Shown here piece by piece: positions 27,351 to 35,848 of a stretch of 64,000 nt of DNA. A program made the translations under genes and the position numbers. The first letter of the stretch is position 1, and every line of letters starts with the position of its first letter. Under the pieces are notes generated by a model. The model was not told where the DNA came from. It did not search any database and saw only the letters and a program-made list of their open reading frames with translations. Origin of the DNA: Verrucomicrobiaceae bacterium UBA1938 (GTDB lineage: Bacteria > Verrucomicrobiota > Verrucomicrobiia > Verrucomicrobiales > Verrucomicrobiaceae); the NCBI GenBank assembly GCA_002336895.1, contig DDFC01000026.1, positions 1 to 64,000 of the forward strand. Direction: 5' to 3'.

Positions 27351-28274
27351 ATGTCATCAGGCAGTCCATGCCGGATTCCGGTTCTTTTTTTGATTCATCG
27401 CCGTCTCGGGCCGACGGCACGTGTCATGGCGGAGCTGAAGCGGGCGCGTCCCGAAGTTCTGCTTGTCGCCGCCGACGGTCCACGAGACGATGTGCGCTGC
27501 ATGCAGGTGAGAGACCATGTCCTGGCGGAAATTGACTGGCCCTGCAAGGTTCAGACACGTTTTCTAGATGCGCGGCAAGGCTGCCGAAATGCGGTGTCCT
27601 CGGCCCTGGAGTGGGCCTTTGCCCTTCACGACCGGCTGATCATCCTGGAAGATGACTGCCTGCCGCACCCGAGCTTCTTTGAATTTTGCGCCGCCATGCT
27701 CGACCACTTTCAGGATGCGCCGGAAATCATGCAGATCTGCGGCAGCAATCTCACCGGCATGCGCCCTGAAGGAGGTCGGAGTTATTATTTCTCCCGCTTC
27801 GGTCCCATATGGGGCTGGGCCTCCTGGCGCCGCGCGTGGGTCGCTTATGACATCGAAATGAAGGCATGGCCTGAGCTGAGCAAATCCACCCGGCTCCGCC
27901 AGTTGTGTCCTGAGCCCTTTGAAGCAGGCTGGCGCCGCGAAGTTTTTGGGGCGGTGCATCGCGGTGAGGTGGACACGTGGGACTACCAGTGGGCCTTTGC
28001 CAAACTGCGTCTCGGGGGCCTGAATGTGATTCCCTCGGTCAATCTTGTTTCCAACATCGGCTTTGGCCCGGATGCCACGCATACCCTGAGCCCGGCCTCC
28101 CCATGCGCAGAGCTGGCCGTGCATGAGCTTCCCATGCCCTTGCAGCATGCCCCGGTCGTCTCCGCCTGGCAGGAGGCGGACCGTGCCTATCTTGCCCAGG
28201 TTGTGGGGCTGCCTGAAAAGGCATGTTCCTTCCGTGGCGTGCGCAGGGTCATCCGGTCTTTTTTCAAGCGATGA
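27351..28274 (+). CDS. Glycosyltransferase of the GT-A fold (HlpA-like)
   Basis: A 307-residue protein from the ATG at 27351; the open frame back to 27168 covers the hairpin and does not look coding. The N-terminus reads IPVLFLIHRRLGPTARVMAEL, the central acidic motif is LIILEDDCLPHPSFF, and there is a conserved tryptophan-rich part (GPIWGWASWRRAW). It resembles nucleotide-diphospho-sugar transferases annotated as 'hemolytic protein HlpA-like'. The donor and acceptor are unknown. It opens the polysaccharide cluster and overlaps the next gene by four bases (ATGA). Confidence 0.75.
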   Translation: MSSGSPCRIPVLFLIHRRLGPTARVMAELKRARPEVLLVAADGPRDDVRCMQVRDHVLAEIDWPCKVQTRFLDARQGCRNAVSSALEWAFALHDRLIILEDDCLPHPSFFEFCAAMLDHFQDAPEIMQICGSNLTGMRPEGGRSYYFSRFGPIWGWASWRRAWVAYDIEMKAWPELSKSTRLRQLCPEPFEAGWRREVFGAVHRGEVDTWDYQWAFAKLRLGGLNVIPSVNLVSNIGFGPDATHTLSPASPCAELAVHELPMPLQHAPVVSAWQEADRAYLAQVVGLPEKACSFRGVRRVIRSFFKR

Positions 28275-29413
28275 AGCAGGTGTGCCTCATATCCACGGTG
28301 AATCACAATGTCGGAGATGACTTTGTGCGCACGGGCATCCTCTGGCTGTTGAAAGCGGTGCTGGGAGATCTCGGCACCACCGTCATTCACAAGCACTTTC
28401 CGGCCACGGCCCGCGGGGCGTTCTGGCAGCAGGTGCATGGCTTGACGCATGGCCTCAAGAATCGGTTTGACTGGCGCGGCCGCCTTTCACGTGCGGTGGA
28501 TCTTCTGCCCTTCAATGCCGCCAGGGACCAGGTGCTCTCCTGCGATCTCCTCGTGCAGTCGGGCGCTCCGATGTATTGGAAGAACCGGTGGTCCTCATGT
28601 GCGCGGACCGAATGGTTCACGCCGCTGGTGGAAAAGCGCTGGCGGCAGATTTCGCAGCATGTGCCGCTCCTCAATCTCGGCGCCGGCTCCTGTCAGGCCT
28701 GGGGCAGCGACGGCTCGGAGATCGTCTCAGATCCGGACTGCCGTTCGTTTGTTGATGTCTTCACCCGCTGGAGCTCTGTGACCACGGTGCGGGACAGGCT
28801 GGCGCAGAGCATTGTGCGCCAGTGCGGGCATGAGGTGCCTCTGCTTCCATGCCCTTCCATTTTTGCTCCTGGGGCGCTGAACATCCAAGGCCGGCCCGGT
28901 GAGTACATCGCTCTCAATTACATGCCTCAAGGCGGACATTATGATCTCGCCGGGCAGGGCGCTGGCGCGCGGCGGAAATGGGAGGACGTCTTTTGCAAAA
29001 TGGCACGTGGCCTTTCACGGCGGCAGGCATGCCTGCTGATCTGCCATGACCGCGAGGAAGAGCGGCAGGCCGGGCGCCTGCTGCCTGAGATCCCTCGTTT
29101 TTACAGCGGAGACTGGCGGGAATACCTGCAGGCCTACTCGCGCTGCAGTTCGGCGGTGGTCAACCGGGTGCACGGGGCGGTGGTAGCAGCCGTCATGGGC
29201 AAGCAGGTGCTCCTCACCGGAAATGACACCCGCCTTCTCATGGCTGCTGAGATTCCGGGGGTCACCGTGCTTCCAGTGCAGGAAGCCTGGGATTCGCTGG
29301 ATGAACTGGTCGCAGATTTGCTGCGCATGCCTGCCAGAGAGCAGCCGGAGGCTTTCATCGGCATCGCCAGAGAACGTTACCTGGGGCTCCTGAGCCCCAT
29401 ACTGTCTGCATGA
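28271..29413 (+). CDS. Polysaccharide pyruvyl transferase family protein
   Basis: A 380-residue protein starting at the ATG that overlaps the previous stop. It has the family's N-terminal NVGDDFVRTG region and the conserved NRVHGAVVAAVMGKQVLL segment around H301, then GNDTRLLMAAEIPGV. The family transfers pyruvate from phosphoenolpyruvate to form ketals on sugars, though distant members are often of unknown activity. It is coupled to both neighbours by four-base overlaps, so it is part of the same glycan-building operon. Confidence 0.8.
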   Translation: MKQVCLISTVNHNVGDDFVRTGILWLLKAVLGDLGTTVIHKHFPATARGAFWQQVHGLTHGLKNRFDWRGRLSRAVDLLPFNAARDQVLSCDLLVQSGAPMYWKNRWSSCARTEWFTPLVEKRWRQISQHVPLLNLGAGSCQAWGSDGSEIVSDPDCRSFVDVFTRWSSVTTVRDRLAQSIVRQCGHEVPLLPCPSIFAPGALNIQGRPGEYIALNYMPQGGHYDLAGQGAGARRKWEDVFCKMARGLSRRQACLLICHDREEERQAGRLLPEIPRFYSGDWREYLQAYSRCSSAVVNRVHGAVVAAVMGKQVLLTGNDTRLLMAAEIPGVTVLPVQEAWDSLDELVADLLRMPAREQPEAFIGIARERYLGLLSPILSA

Positions 29414-30528
29414 ACCGCTGGTTTCGACTTCTCTGCTACCGGCTGACACTGGCCTTTGTGCGTCTTGCACCCCGGGCCAGGGGGCGCCGCTATCGTCTGG
29501 CCATTCTAAAGCTGGACCGCTTGGGGGATGCCGTCCTGTCTCTCGGGGCGGTGCGTCTGCTGGTCAGGGAATATGGCTCAGCACAGACTCTGCTCATCAT
29601 TTCCAGCGTGGCCGAACCTCTTTTCAGGCGCGAATTTCCCGAGGTGGACCTGCTGGTGCTGCCTCCATTTTGCGAGTGTTTCTGGCCCGACTTTGTCCAG
29701 ACCATGGTCCGCCATGCAGCCCGGCTTCGTGGCATTGAGGCAGATGACCTGGTCTGTTTGCGACACCAGCCCTCCGACTACCTTCACGCCATTGCATCCC
29801 TGGTGCAGGCCCGGCGGGTGCATGCTTCAGAGTGGGTGAAGGCCGGGGAGCGCATATGCCTTGATTATCCCCGCTGCCGGCGGGTGCCCTATCCTGAACA
29901 CTCCGCCGAAGGCTGTCTTGAGCTGGAGGCACACCACCGTGTGGTGCAGGGCGTGCTCCACCAGCCGGTGGTGTTTCATGACATGATCCCTGTCCTGGCG
30001 TCGGAGCCAGCGGGGGGCGGCGCGGCTCTGCTGGTCTGCCCGCAGGCAGGCAGCGCCATCCGGCAGTATCCCCCTGCCAGCCTCGCCACGGCAGTGGCGT
30101 TGTTTTTGGAGGCCAGCCCCTCCATGCGGGTGAAGTTCTGCCTGCCGCCAGGAGCGCCTCGTTCAGCTTATGAACAGGCTCTGAAGGACGCAGGCGTCAG
30201 CGGCGTGGTCTGGGTGCATCCGGCAAACCTCGGGGAACTCATCCAGGCCATCAGTTCCGCCCATCTCGTCCTGGCGCCTGATTCGGGGCCTGCGCATCTC
30301 GCCACCGCCATGGACAAACCCGGCGTCTTTTTGCTTGGCGGCGGTCAGCACGGCATGTTTGCCCCCTGGCGGCGCAGTGCTCTTCAGGTATGGCTGGACC
30401 ATGCCATGCACTGCTATCACTGCCAGTGGCGCTGCATCCACACCGAGCCCTTGTGCATCACACGCATTGAGCCTGCTGCCGTGGCGGCAGCCCTGCGGGC
30501 GGTTCAGGCCGCGGCTGGCCTGGCGTGA
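29410..30528 (+). CDS. Glycosyltransferase family 9 (heptosyltransferase-like)
   Basis: A 372-residue protein. The N-terminal half opens with YRLAILKLDRLGDAVLSLGAVRLL, the classic family 9 start. The C-terminal donor domain carries LVLAPDSGPAHLATAMDKP followed by a GGGQHGMFAPW loop. These enzymes add heptose or related sugars to lipopolysaccharide core. Four cysteines near the end (CYHCQWRC and LC) are unusual and might bind metal. It overlaps the upstream gene by four bases and is convergent with the next gene, overlapping it by 25 bases at the 3' ends. Confidence 0.85.
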   Translation: MNRWFRLLCYRLTLAFVRLAPRARGRRYRLAILKLDRLGDAVLSLGAVRLLVREYGSAQTLLIISSVAEPLFRREFPEVDLLVLPPFCECFWPDFVQTMVRHAARLRGIEADDLVCLRHQPSDYLHAIASLVQARRVHASEWVKAGERICLDYPRCRRVPYPEHSAEGCLELEAHHRVVQGVLHQPVVFHDMIPVLASEPAGGGAALLVCPQAGSAIRQYPPASLATAVALFLEASPSMRVKFCLPPGAPRSAYEQALKDAGVSGVVWVHPANLGELIQAISSAHLVLAPDSGPAHLATAMDKPGVFLLGGGQHGMFAPWRRSALQVWLDHAMHCYHCQWRCIHTEPLCITRIEPAAVAAALRAVQAAAGLA

Positions 30529-31274
30529 GTTTTGGCGGCAAAAAAGCAGTCCGCATAGCTCGCGTTTGAGGTCAGCACGACGGGCTTTTCATAGTGGCTT
30601 TCGAGCAGTTTCATCACGGCGTCAAAATTGGAATGCCTGACCTCCACGCAGACGGCCCGCGGCACAAACCGCGACAGGTCGAGCCCTCGCAGGGCATCCA
30701 CCTCAAAGCCTTCCACATCCAGGCTCAGAAGGTCAAAATCCCACGGGGTGCCTGTTTCCAGCAGCACGTCGGTCAGTGTGCGGACTGGCGCCTCCACAAA
30801 CTGCTCCAGCGGCGGCAGGCCCTGTTCTCTCAGCCCGCTGCTGGCGCGTGCCTGCTCCGTGGAATCATCCGCCAGCGAGCCGCAGACCATTGTCATGAGG
30901 CCGGCATGCCGCAGTCGCAGCGTGCCGCCTGCATCCTCAGGGGCGCCGAGCGCGCAGCAGACCACCTTTGATTCTCCACGGCGCTTTTTGCAGAGGGCCG
31001 CCAGCTGCGGCAGCGGCTCGATCAGCACCCCCCGCCAGCCCTTCAATCTGGCTAAAAAGTACGTGTTGCTCTGCTGAAAGCCATCATACGCACCCGCTTC
31101 TACAAACCATCCGCCACGTCCTGGCAGCAGGCTTTCCAGCCGCCGGTCAAGCTGGTGCAGCGCAGGGCGCGAGAGCCAGCCGATGCGGCACATCTCCAGC
31201 AGAGGCCTCAGCAGGTTGAAGAGATGGTCACGCCTCGAGTGGATGGCGCGGTAGGGGAGCGGGGCTTGTTTCAC
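30504..31274 (-). CDS. FkbM family methyltransferase
   Basis: A 256-residue protein. I place the start at the GTG at 31274, which overlaps the TGA of the upstream gene (GTGA); the frame is open to 31370, but that part lies inside the neighbouring gene. The SAM-binding loop is VEAGAYDGFQQSN (about 58-70), then GVLIEPLP and the family motif LLSLDVEGFEVDAL. It probably O-methylates a sugar in this cluster. It is on the opposite strand to most cluster genes, paired with the next methyltransferase. Confidence 0.8.
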   Translation of the reverse strand: MKQAPLPYRAIHSRRDHLFNLLRPLLEMCRIGWLSRPALHQLDRRLESLLPGRGGWFVEAGAYDGFQQSNTYFLARLKGWRGVLIEPLPQLAALCKKRRGESKVVCCALGAPEDAGGTLRLRHAGLMTMVCGSLADDSTEQARASSGLREQGLPPLEQFVEAPVRTLTDVLLETGTPWDFDLLSLDVEGFEVDALRGLDLSRFVPRAVCVEVRHSNFDAVMKLLESHYEKPVVLTSNASYADCFFAAKTHARPAAA

Positions 31275-31957
31275 GCGGGCTGTGCCAGGTTGCCATACAC
31301 CGCCGCCGCCCAGGGTTCTCCGCTGTGCGGGAGGGCGCTCTTCTGGCGCAAAAAGACGGAGGTGCACCATGTGTAATCATTGACTGGGCCAAAGCCATGA
31401 AAGTCGATCTGCATCATTCCTTGTGCGCGCAGCCAGCTGCAGGTGGGCGCATTCCAGTCGGAGTTGTCCAGAATGAGCAGTCCGTGCTCCGCCAGAAATG
31501 GGAGTGAGGCCCTGGCGCATTCCGGGCGGAGAAAGCCATCAATGACGACCACCTCATACATGCGGCCCTCCTGCAGCGGAGACTCCACATATTCCGGGCC
31601 CTCCACCGGACCGATCAAATGCAGGTTTGCAGGTGCTTTGCTCCGTATCATCCCGGCCCAGGCCGCCCGGCCTTCGACCGTGGTCACTGTTCTGGCGCGG
31701 GCCGCCCACCAGAGCGAGCTCTGCCCGCCGCCGTATTCCAGCACATTGGCCTGGGAAAAGTCCAGCCGCGAGAGGTAGTCCAGCGCGGGAAAGGTGAGCC
31801 ACGGCACCGGCTGCCCGCGGCCGTCTGCCGGCATGCCTGTCACCATGCTTTGCCACAGAGCGCGCCTGAAAAACAAGATTTGCAGGATTCGCACCGCTTT
31901 GCCAACACGTGGGAAAAAGTGATGTATCGCACGCTCACAGAGTCTCATCTGCCCCAT
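31271..31957 (-). CDS. Class I SAM-dependent methyltransferase-like protein
   Basis: About 228 residues from the ATG at 31957 (31948 is an alternative); the open frame to 32272 runs antisense through the next gene. There is an N-terminal helical part, then LDFSQANVLEYGGGQSSLWW as the SAM-binding strand and loop, VTTVEG as the beta-2 acidic end, and YEVVVIDGFLRPEC and LLILDNSDW as later strands. The substrate is unknown. It forms a two-gene minus-strand unit with the FkbM gene and is divergent from the glycosyltransferase gene at 32004. Confidence 0.72.
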   Translation of the reverse strand: MGQMRLCERAIHHFFPRVGKAVRILQILFFRRALWQSMVTGMPADGRGQPVPWLTFPALDYLSRLDFSQANVLEYGGGQSSLWWAARARTVTTVEGRAAWAGMIRSKAPANLHLIGPVEGPEYVESPLQEGRMYEVVVIDGFLRPECARASLPFLAEHGLLILDNSDWNAPTCSWLRAQGMMQIDFHGFGPVNDYTWCTSVFLRQKSALPHSGEPWAAAVYGNLAQPA

Positions 31958-31965
31958 TAATCTCT

Positions 31966-31987
31966 GCTTGCCACACTTCTGGCAAGC
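31966..31987. promoter_or_regulatory. Inverted repeat between divergent genes
   Basis: A perfect eight-base inverted repeat GCTTGCCA / TGGCAAGC with a six-base spacer (CACTTC) lies in the 46-base gap between the divergent starts at 31957 and 32004. The position fits an operator controlling both directions, but it could also be a hairpin in the leader RNA. No regulator is identified. Confidence 0.35.
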
Positions 31988-32003
31988 TTCTATTTGCAGC
32001 ACG

Positions 32004-32921
32004 ATGGGGCGCGCATCCAACCATGCAGACAAAGAGGCCGGCGTGTGGATTGTAATGCCTGTGCATAACAGGCGCGAGACGACCGCACGCTGCCTTGGGC
32101 ACCTGCGCATGCTCGGTGTGTTTGAATGGGCGCAGGTGCTGGTGGTTGACGATGGATCCACCGATGGCACGCACCTCATGCTGGAGCAGGATTTTCCCTG
32201 TGTGCGGATTCTCCACGGTGATGGCGGGCTCTGGTGGTCCGGAGCCATCCGGCTGGGCATGCAGACCGCCATTCAGCTTGGCGCCCGTTGTGTCGTCTGG
32301 CTGAATGATGACACGCTGCCGCAGAGCGGAGCTCTGGAGTGTCTGGCCGGCCTGGCCATGGAGAGTTCGGCCGTCTGCGGCGGCGTTGCCCGCACCCCTC
32401 CTGAATCCTATGTCTATGCGGGTGGTGTCATGCACAAACGCTGGCCGCAGCGCCTGGAGACTGTGCCGGGCCCCGAGTCAGCCCCGCTGGCACTGGAGTG
32501 GCTGCATGGCAACACGGTGGCCATTCCAGCCGCGGTCTGGCGCAGAATCGGCCTGCCTGAGGCGCGCTGGATGAAACAAACGTTCTCAGACATCGAATAC
32601 ACGCTGCGCGCACATCGGGCGGGCATCCCGGTGCTGCTCGTGCCGGCAGCGCAAAGTGTGGCCCAGTTCAACGACTCAGCCTGCTACTGGTCATGGGCGG
32701 ATCCGCGCCTCTCCTGGTGGGATATCCTCAGAGGTTTCGGCAGTTTGAAAGTGTGGTGGTACCTGCCGGGACTGGCCTGCTTCAAAGTGACCACCAGCGG
32801 CCTCATGGGCGGCTGCGACTGCCTCTGGCTTTGCATCAAGGCCGTGCTTGCAGGCCTGTATAAAGGTACTGCAATCCGCAGGTTGACAGAAAACATCAAA
32901 AAGACCAATGGCTTGCTGTGA
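32004..32921 (+). CDS. Glycosyltransferase family 2
   Basis: A 305-residue protein from the ATG at 32004 (31968 is possible, but it would overlap the inverted repeat). The GT-A core starts IVMPVHNRRETTARCL, has VLVVDDGSTDGTH as the nucleotide-binding motif, GGLWWSGAIRLGM and VWLNDDTLPQSGAL as the DxD-type site, and WMKQTFSDIEYTLRAH further on. It resembles rhamnosyltransferase-type enzymes. It sits six bases upstream of the next glycosyltransferase gene. Confidence 0.83.
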   Translation: MGRASNHADKEAGVWIVMPVHNRRETTARCLGHLRMLGVFEWAQVLVVDDGSTDGTHLMLEQDFPCVRILHGDGGLWWSGAIRLGMQTAIQLGARCVVWLNDDTLPQSGALECLAGLAMESSAVCGGVARTPPESYVYAGGVMHKRWPQRLETVPGPESAPLALEWLHGNTVAIPAAVWRRIGLPEARWMKQTFSDIEYTLRAHRAGIPVLLVPAAQSVAQFNDSACYWSWADPRLSWWDILRGFGSLKVWWYLPGLACFKVTTSGLMGGCDCLWLCIKAVLAGLYKGTAIRRLTENIKKTNGLL

Positions 32922-32926
32922 TCTGA

Positions 32927-34090
32927 ATGAGTGAAGTGCCAACCAACCGCCGCAATCTCCGCCAATGGGTGGTTTTCGGTCCTGATTGGGGCAGGCACCC
33001 ATCCACCTGCCAGCATCTTTTCAATGAGCTGCTGGGCGCGCACTCCGTCATCTGGGTGGAGACTGTGGGCCTGCGCCCGCCCAGGCTGAGCCTGCGAGAT
33101 CTGTCACGAAGCATGCAAAAGCTCCGCGACTACGTTTCAGGCAGGCGTCAAAACATTGCCGGCACAAAGCGCGGGCTCACCGTGCTGAGCCCGCTGACAC
33201 TGCCCTTTCCGCGCTCCCTCCTGGTGCGGAAATTCAATCTCTGGCAGATCCGCCGCAGCGTCGCCCGCGCCTGCCGTCGCCTGGGGTTCAAAGACCACAC
33301 GCTCGTGGTCACCGCCCCCAGCCATTGCGACGTCGTCGGCAGGCTGGGAGAGGCACGGAGCATCTTTTACTGCCCGGACAACTATGCCCTCTGGCCGGGC
33401 ATGAACGCCTCACTCGTGGAGCACATGGAGGCGGAACTCACCAGAAATGTGGATGCCATCGTCGCTGTCTCCGAGCACCTGGCGCAGCGCTTTCAAAACA
33501 GCGGCAAACCCGTGCAAGTGCTGACCCAGGGAGTGTGCGCCGCTCATTTCGCACGCTCTTTGCCCCGGCAGAATTCAGGGCGCTTTGAGGTTGTCTATTT
33601 CGGGATGATCGATGAACGCCTGGATCAGGATCTCCTGGTCGAGCTCTCACAGCGTCTGCCGCAGGCGCGCATCCGGATGATCGGCCCCGTCGTCATCGAC
33701 CCCCGCAGGCTCCGTGCACTTCCCAATGTCGTGCTTGAGCCGCAGGTGCCTTTTGCAGAGCTGCCTTCGCTCCTGGTCACGGCCAGCCTTTTCATCATGC
33801 CCTTTGTGGTCAATGAGCTGTCGAAAAGCTGCAGCCCGCTGAAAATTAAGGAATATCTGGCCTGCGGACGTCCGGTGGTCGCCACTGCGCTCCCAGAGGC
33901 GGAAAAACTCGCGCCTCTGGTCCATGTCGCCAGAGATCGCACCGCCTTCTGCGAAGCCGTTGCTTCAGCCGCCGAGGGCAGGCTTGCGTTTGACGAAACG
34001 GCGGTGCAGGCAATGACCGCCAAGGAAGGCTGGGACTTCAAAGCCCGGGAGTTTCTCCGCTTTGTGGAATCCCTGAACCCGGCAGGTTAA
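32927..34090 (+). CDS. Glycosyltransferase, GT-B fold (group 1)
   Basis: A 387-residue protein. The N-terminal part has WVVFGPDWGRHPSTCQHLF and FYCPDNYALWPG. The C-terminal nucleotide-sugar domain has VVYFGMIDERLDQDLL, RIRMIGPVV and the motif PLKIKEYLACGRPVVATALPE. The layout matches GT4-like enzymes that extend surface glycans. It directly follows the family 2 gene and is convergent with the membrane glycosyltransferase gene. Confidence 0.82.
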   Translation: MSEVPTNRRNLRQWVVFGPDWGRHPSTCQHLFNELLGAHSVIWVETVGLRPPRLSLRDLSRSMQKLRDYVSGRRQNIAGTKRGLTVLSPLTLPFPRSLLVRKFNLWQIRRSVARACRRLGFKDHTLVVTAPSHCDVVGRLGEARSIFYCPDNYALWPGMNASLVEHMEAELTRNVDAIVAVSEHLAQRFQNSGKPVQVLTQGVCAAHFARSLPRQNSGRFEVVYFGMIDERLDQDLLVELSQRLPQARIRMIGPVVIDPRRLRALPNVVLEPQVPFAELPSLLVTASLFIMPFVVNELSKSCSPLKIKEYLACGRPVVATALPEAEKLAPLVHVARDRTAFCEAVASAAEGRLAFDETAVQAMTAKEGWDFKAREFLRFVESLNPAG

Positions 34091-34110
34091 GGCCCGCGCG
34101 GCCCCTGGGC

Positions 34111-35730
34111 TCAGCGGCTCTTCTCCTGGGGGACTCGTTCATAAACCAGCAGCGTCCCTTTCTCCCACCAGCTGCGCCGCACCGGCTCCTCAAAGCTCAG
34201 CTTCCAGCGCGGATCACCTGACCGCATGGCATCTATCAGCAGCTGCAGGTGGGCCGGGTGCTGCTCCTGCGGCGGCACGGAAGGGTCTGCAAACACCCGC
34301 GTCACTCCCAGCTTGTCGAGATGATTGAGCAGTTCCGGCACGCTGCCGACCGCCAGCGTGTAATCACGCCCCATCCAGTCACTGGAGGAGAGCTCCTTGC
34401 TGCCGCGGCAGACCCGCAGCAGAGAAGGGGAGCGCTGCTGGCAGGCGAAAGCCGCTGCAGCGATGACCGCCCCCTCGCCACGTGGGTCAGAGGCCACCAG
34501 CCAGGTCTGTTTCTGCCGGCCCGGTGCCGGCACGCCGGAGCGTGTCACCGCACTGCCAAATCCACGTGCATCCTTCGTCGGCCACACATCAGAATTGAAG
34601 AGCGGGACCAGTGCAAAAAGCACCAGCAGCGCAGGCTGGCCCCAGCGTGCCGTCCAGGCGCTCCAGGGCAGCAGCGTCAGGCCGGAGGCTGCTGCCAGCA
34701 TGACGACCGGCGCCAGAGTCAGCATGTAGCGCACACTCAGCCCCACTGGCACCAGCAGCAGCACCAGCGTCATGCCCGCTGTCATCGCAAACAAAGATGC
34801 TGCCACAGGTTCGAGTGCCCTGCGCTTCCAGCCTGAGGCAAGGCTGAGGCCCGCTCCCGCCAGCGCCAGAATGAAAAGAGGCCATCCGAAAACCACAGGC
34901 ATGCCCTTGAGGTAAAACGGCACCGCCTGCATGAAATACTGGGCTGGAGAAAGCAGCGTCATGCCCTCCTTGGAGATGCTAGTGGAGTAGAGCATCCAAG
35001 GGCCTGCCAGCACGGCCACGGGCAGCGCCGCACACCACCACGAGCGGGTGAGGACCAGTCTCCAGCGGCCGGCCAGCAGTATGCCCAGCGGCGGCAGCAC
35101 GCACAGCCCCATGGCGGACCCCTTGGTGAGGATGGCCGCCGCAGCCACACAGCCCCACACGAGCGCCCTGCGCACGGTCGGTGCTTTCATATACCAGGCC
35201 CAGAGCAGCGCCGCCCAGAGGCAGAGCAGCGCCAGCAGGGCGTCTGCCATGACGTGAAGCATCATTTTCAGCGCCTGCGGCAGCAGCAGCATGGAAAGGG
35301 CGGCGGCCATCGCAGGCGCGGGTTTGAGAAAGCCTCTGCCGATGTGAAAGGTGAGCGCCGCCAGCATGGAAAGCGTGAGCGTTTGAAACACGAGCAGCGT
35401 GCCCAGTGAGCCATGCACCAGCAGCAGCGGCGCCGTCAGCACATAATACAAAGGCGGGTAGTGGCCCAGAGCCACCCGTGGAAAATCCGCATAGTAGGCT
35501 TTGGCAAAGGACATCGGCGGCTGAGTGAAGCCTCCGCCCAGGTAGTCGCGCAGCATCAGCGCCGTCACTGCATGTGCCGCCTCGTCCGGATCCCCGCCCA
35601 TGTCTGATGAAAACCCTCCGCCACCTGCGGCAAAAGCCAGCGCGAAAACGGCGGAAACCACCAGAACAAGCATCGGCTGCCAGAGCGAAAAACGGGGGCC
35701 TGGTTTCAGATGGGATTCATTTGCGGGCAT
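34111..35730 (-). CDS. Membrane glycosyltransferase, GT39/ArnT-like
   Basis: A 539-residue protein with about ten to twelve hydrophobic helices and a soluble C-terminal domain (about 400-539). Just after the first helix lies GGDPDEAAHAV, the acidic site in the first external loop that defines GT39/GT83-type enzymes, which use polyprenyl-phosphate sugars. Later, ILTKGSAMGL fits the family. It would add a sugar on the periplasmic side to lipid A, a glycan or a protein. It is on the minus strand, convergent with the upstream gene and divergent from the next. Confidence 0.78.
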   Translation of the reverse strand: MPANESHLKPGPRFSLWQPMLVLVVSAVFALAFAAGGGGFSSDMGGDPDEAAHAVTALMLRDYLGGGFTQPPMSFAKAYYADFPRVALGHYPPLYYVLTAPLLLVHGSLGTLLVFQTLTLSMLAALTFHIGRGFLKPAPAMAAALSMLLLPQALKMMLHVMADALLALLCLWAALLWAWYMKAPTVRRALVWGCVAAAAILTKGSAMGLCVLPPLGILLAGRWRLVLTRSWWCAALPVAVLAGPWMLYSTSISKEGMTLLSPAQYFMQAVPFYLKGMPVVFGWPLFILALAGAGLSLASGWKRRALEPVAASLFAMTAGMTLVLLLVPVGLSVRYMLTLAPVVMLAAASGLTLLPWSAWTARWGQPALLVLFALVPLFNSDVWPTKDARGFGSAVTRSGVPAPGRQKQTWLVASDPRGEGAVIAAAAFACQQRSPSLLRVCRGSKELSSSDWMGRDYTLAVGSVPELLNHLDKLGVTRVFADPSVPPQEQHPAHLQLLIDAMRSGDPRWKLSFEEPVRRSWWEKGTLLVYERVPQEKSR

Positions 35731-35848
35731 CTCCAGCCTTCTAAAAAAGCATCTCTTGCCGAGGCATGCAAAGCAAAGATTTTACCCCGCAGGTGCGGAC
35801 GGCTGCTTTTGTGCGTTGCATCTGGCCCGCCGCAGACTATCCGCAGGT

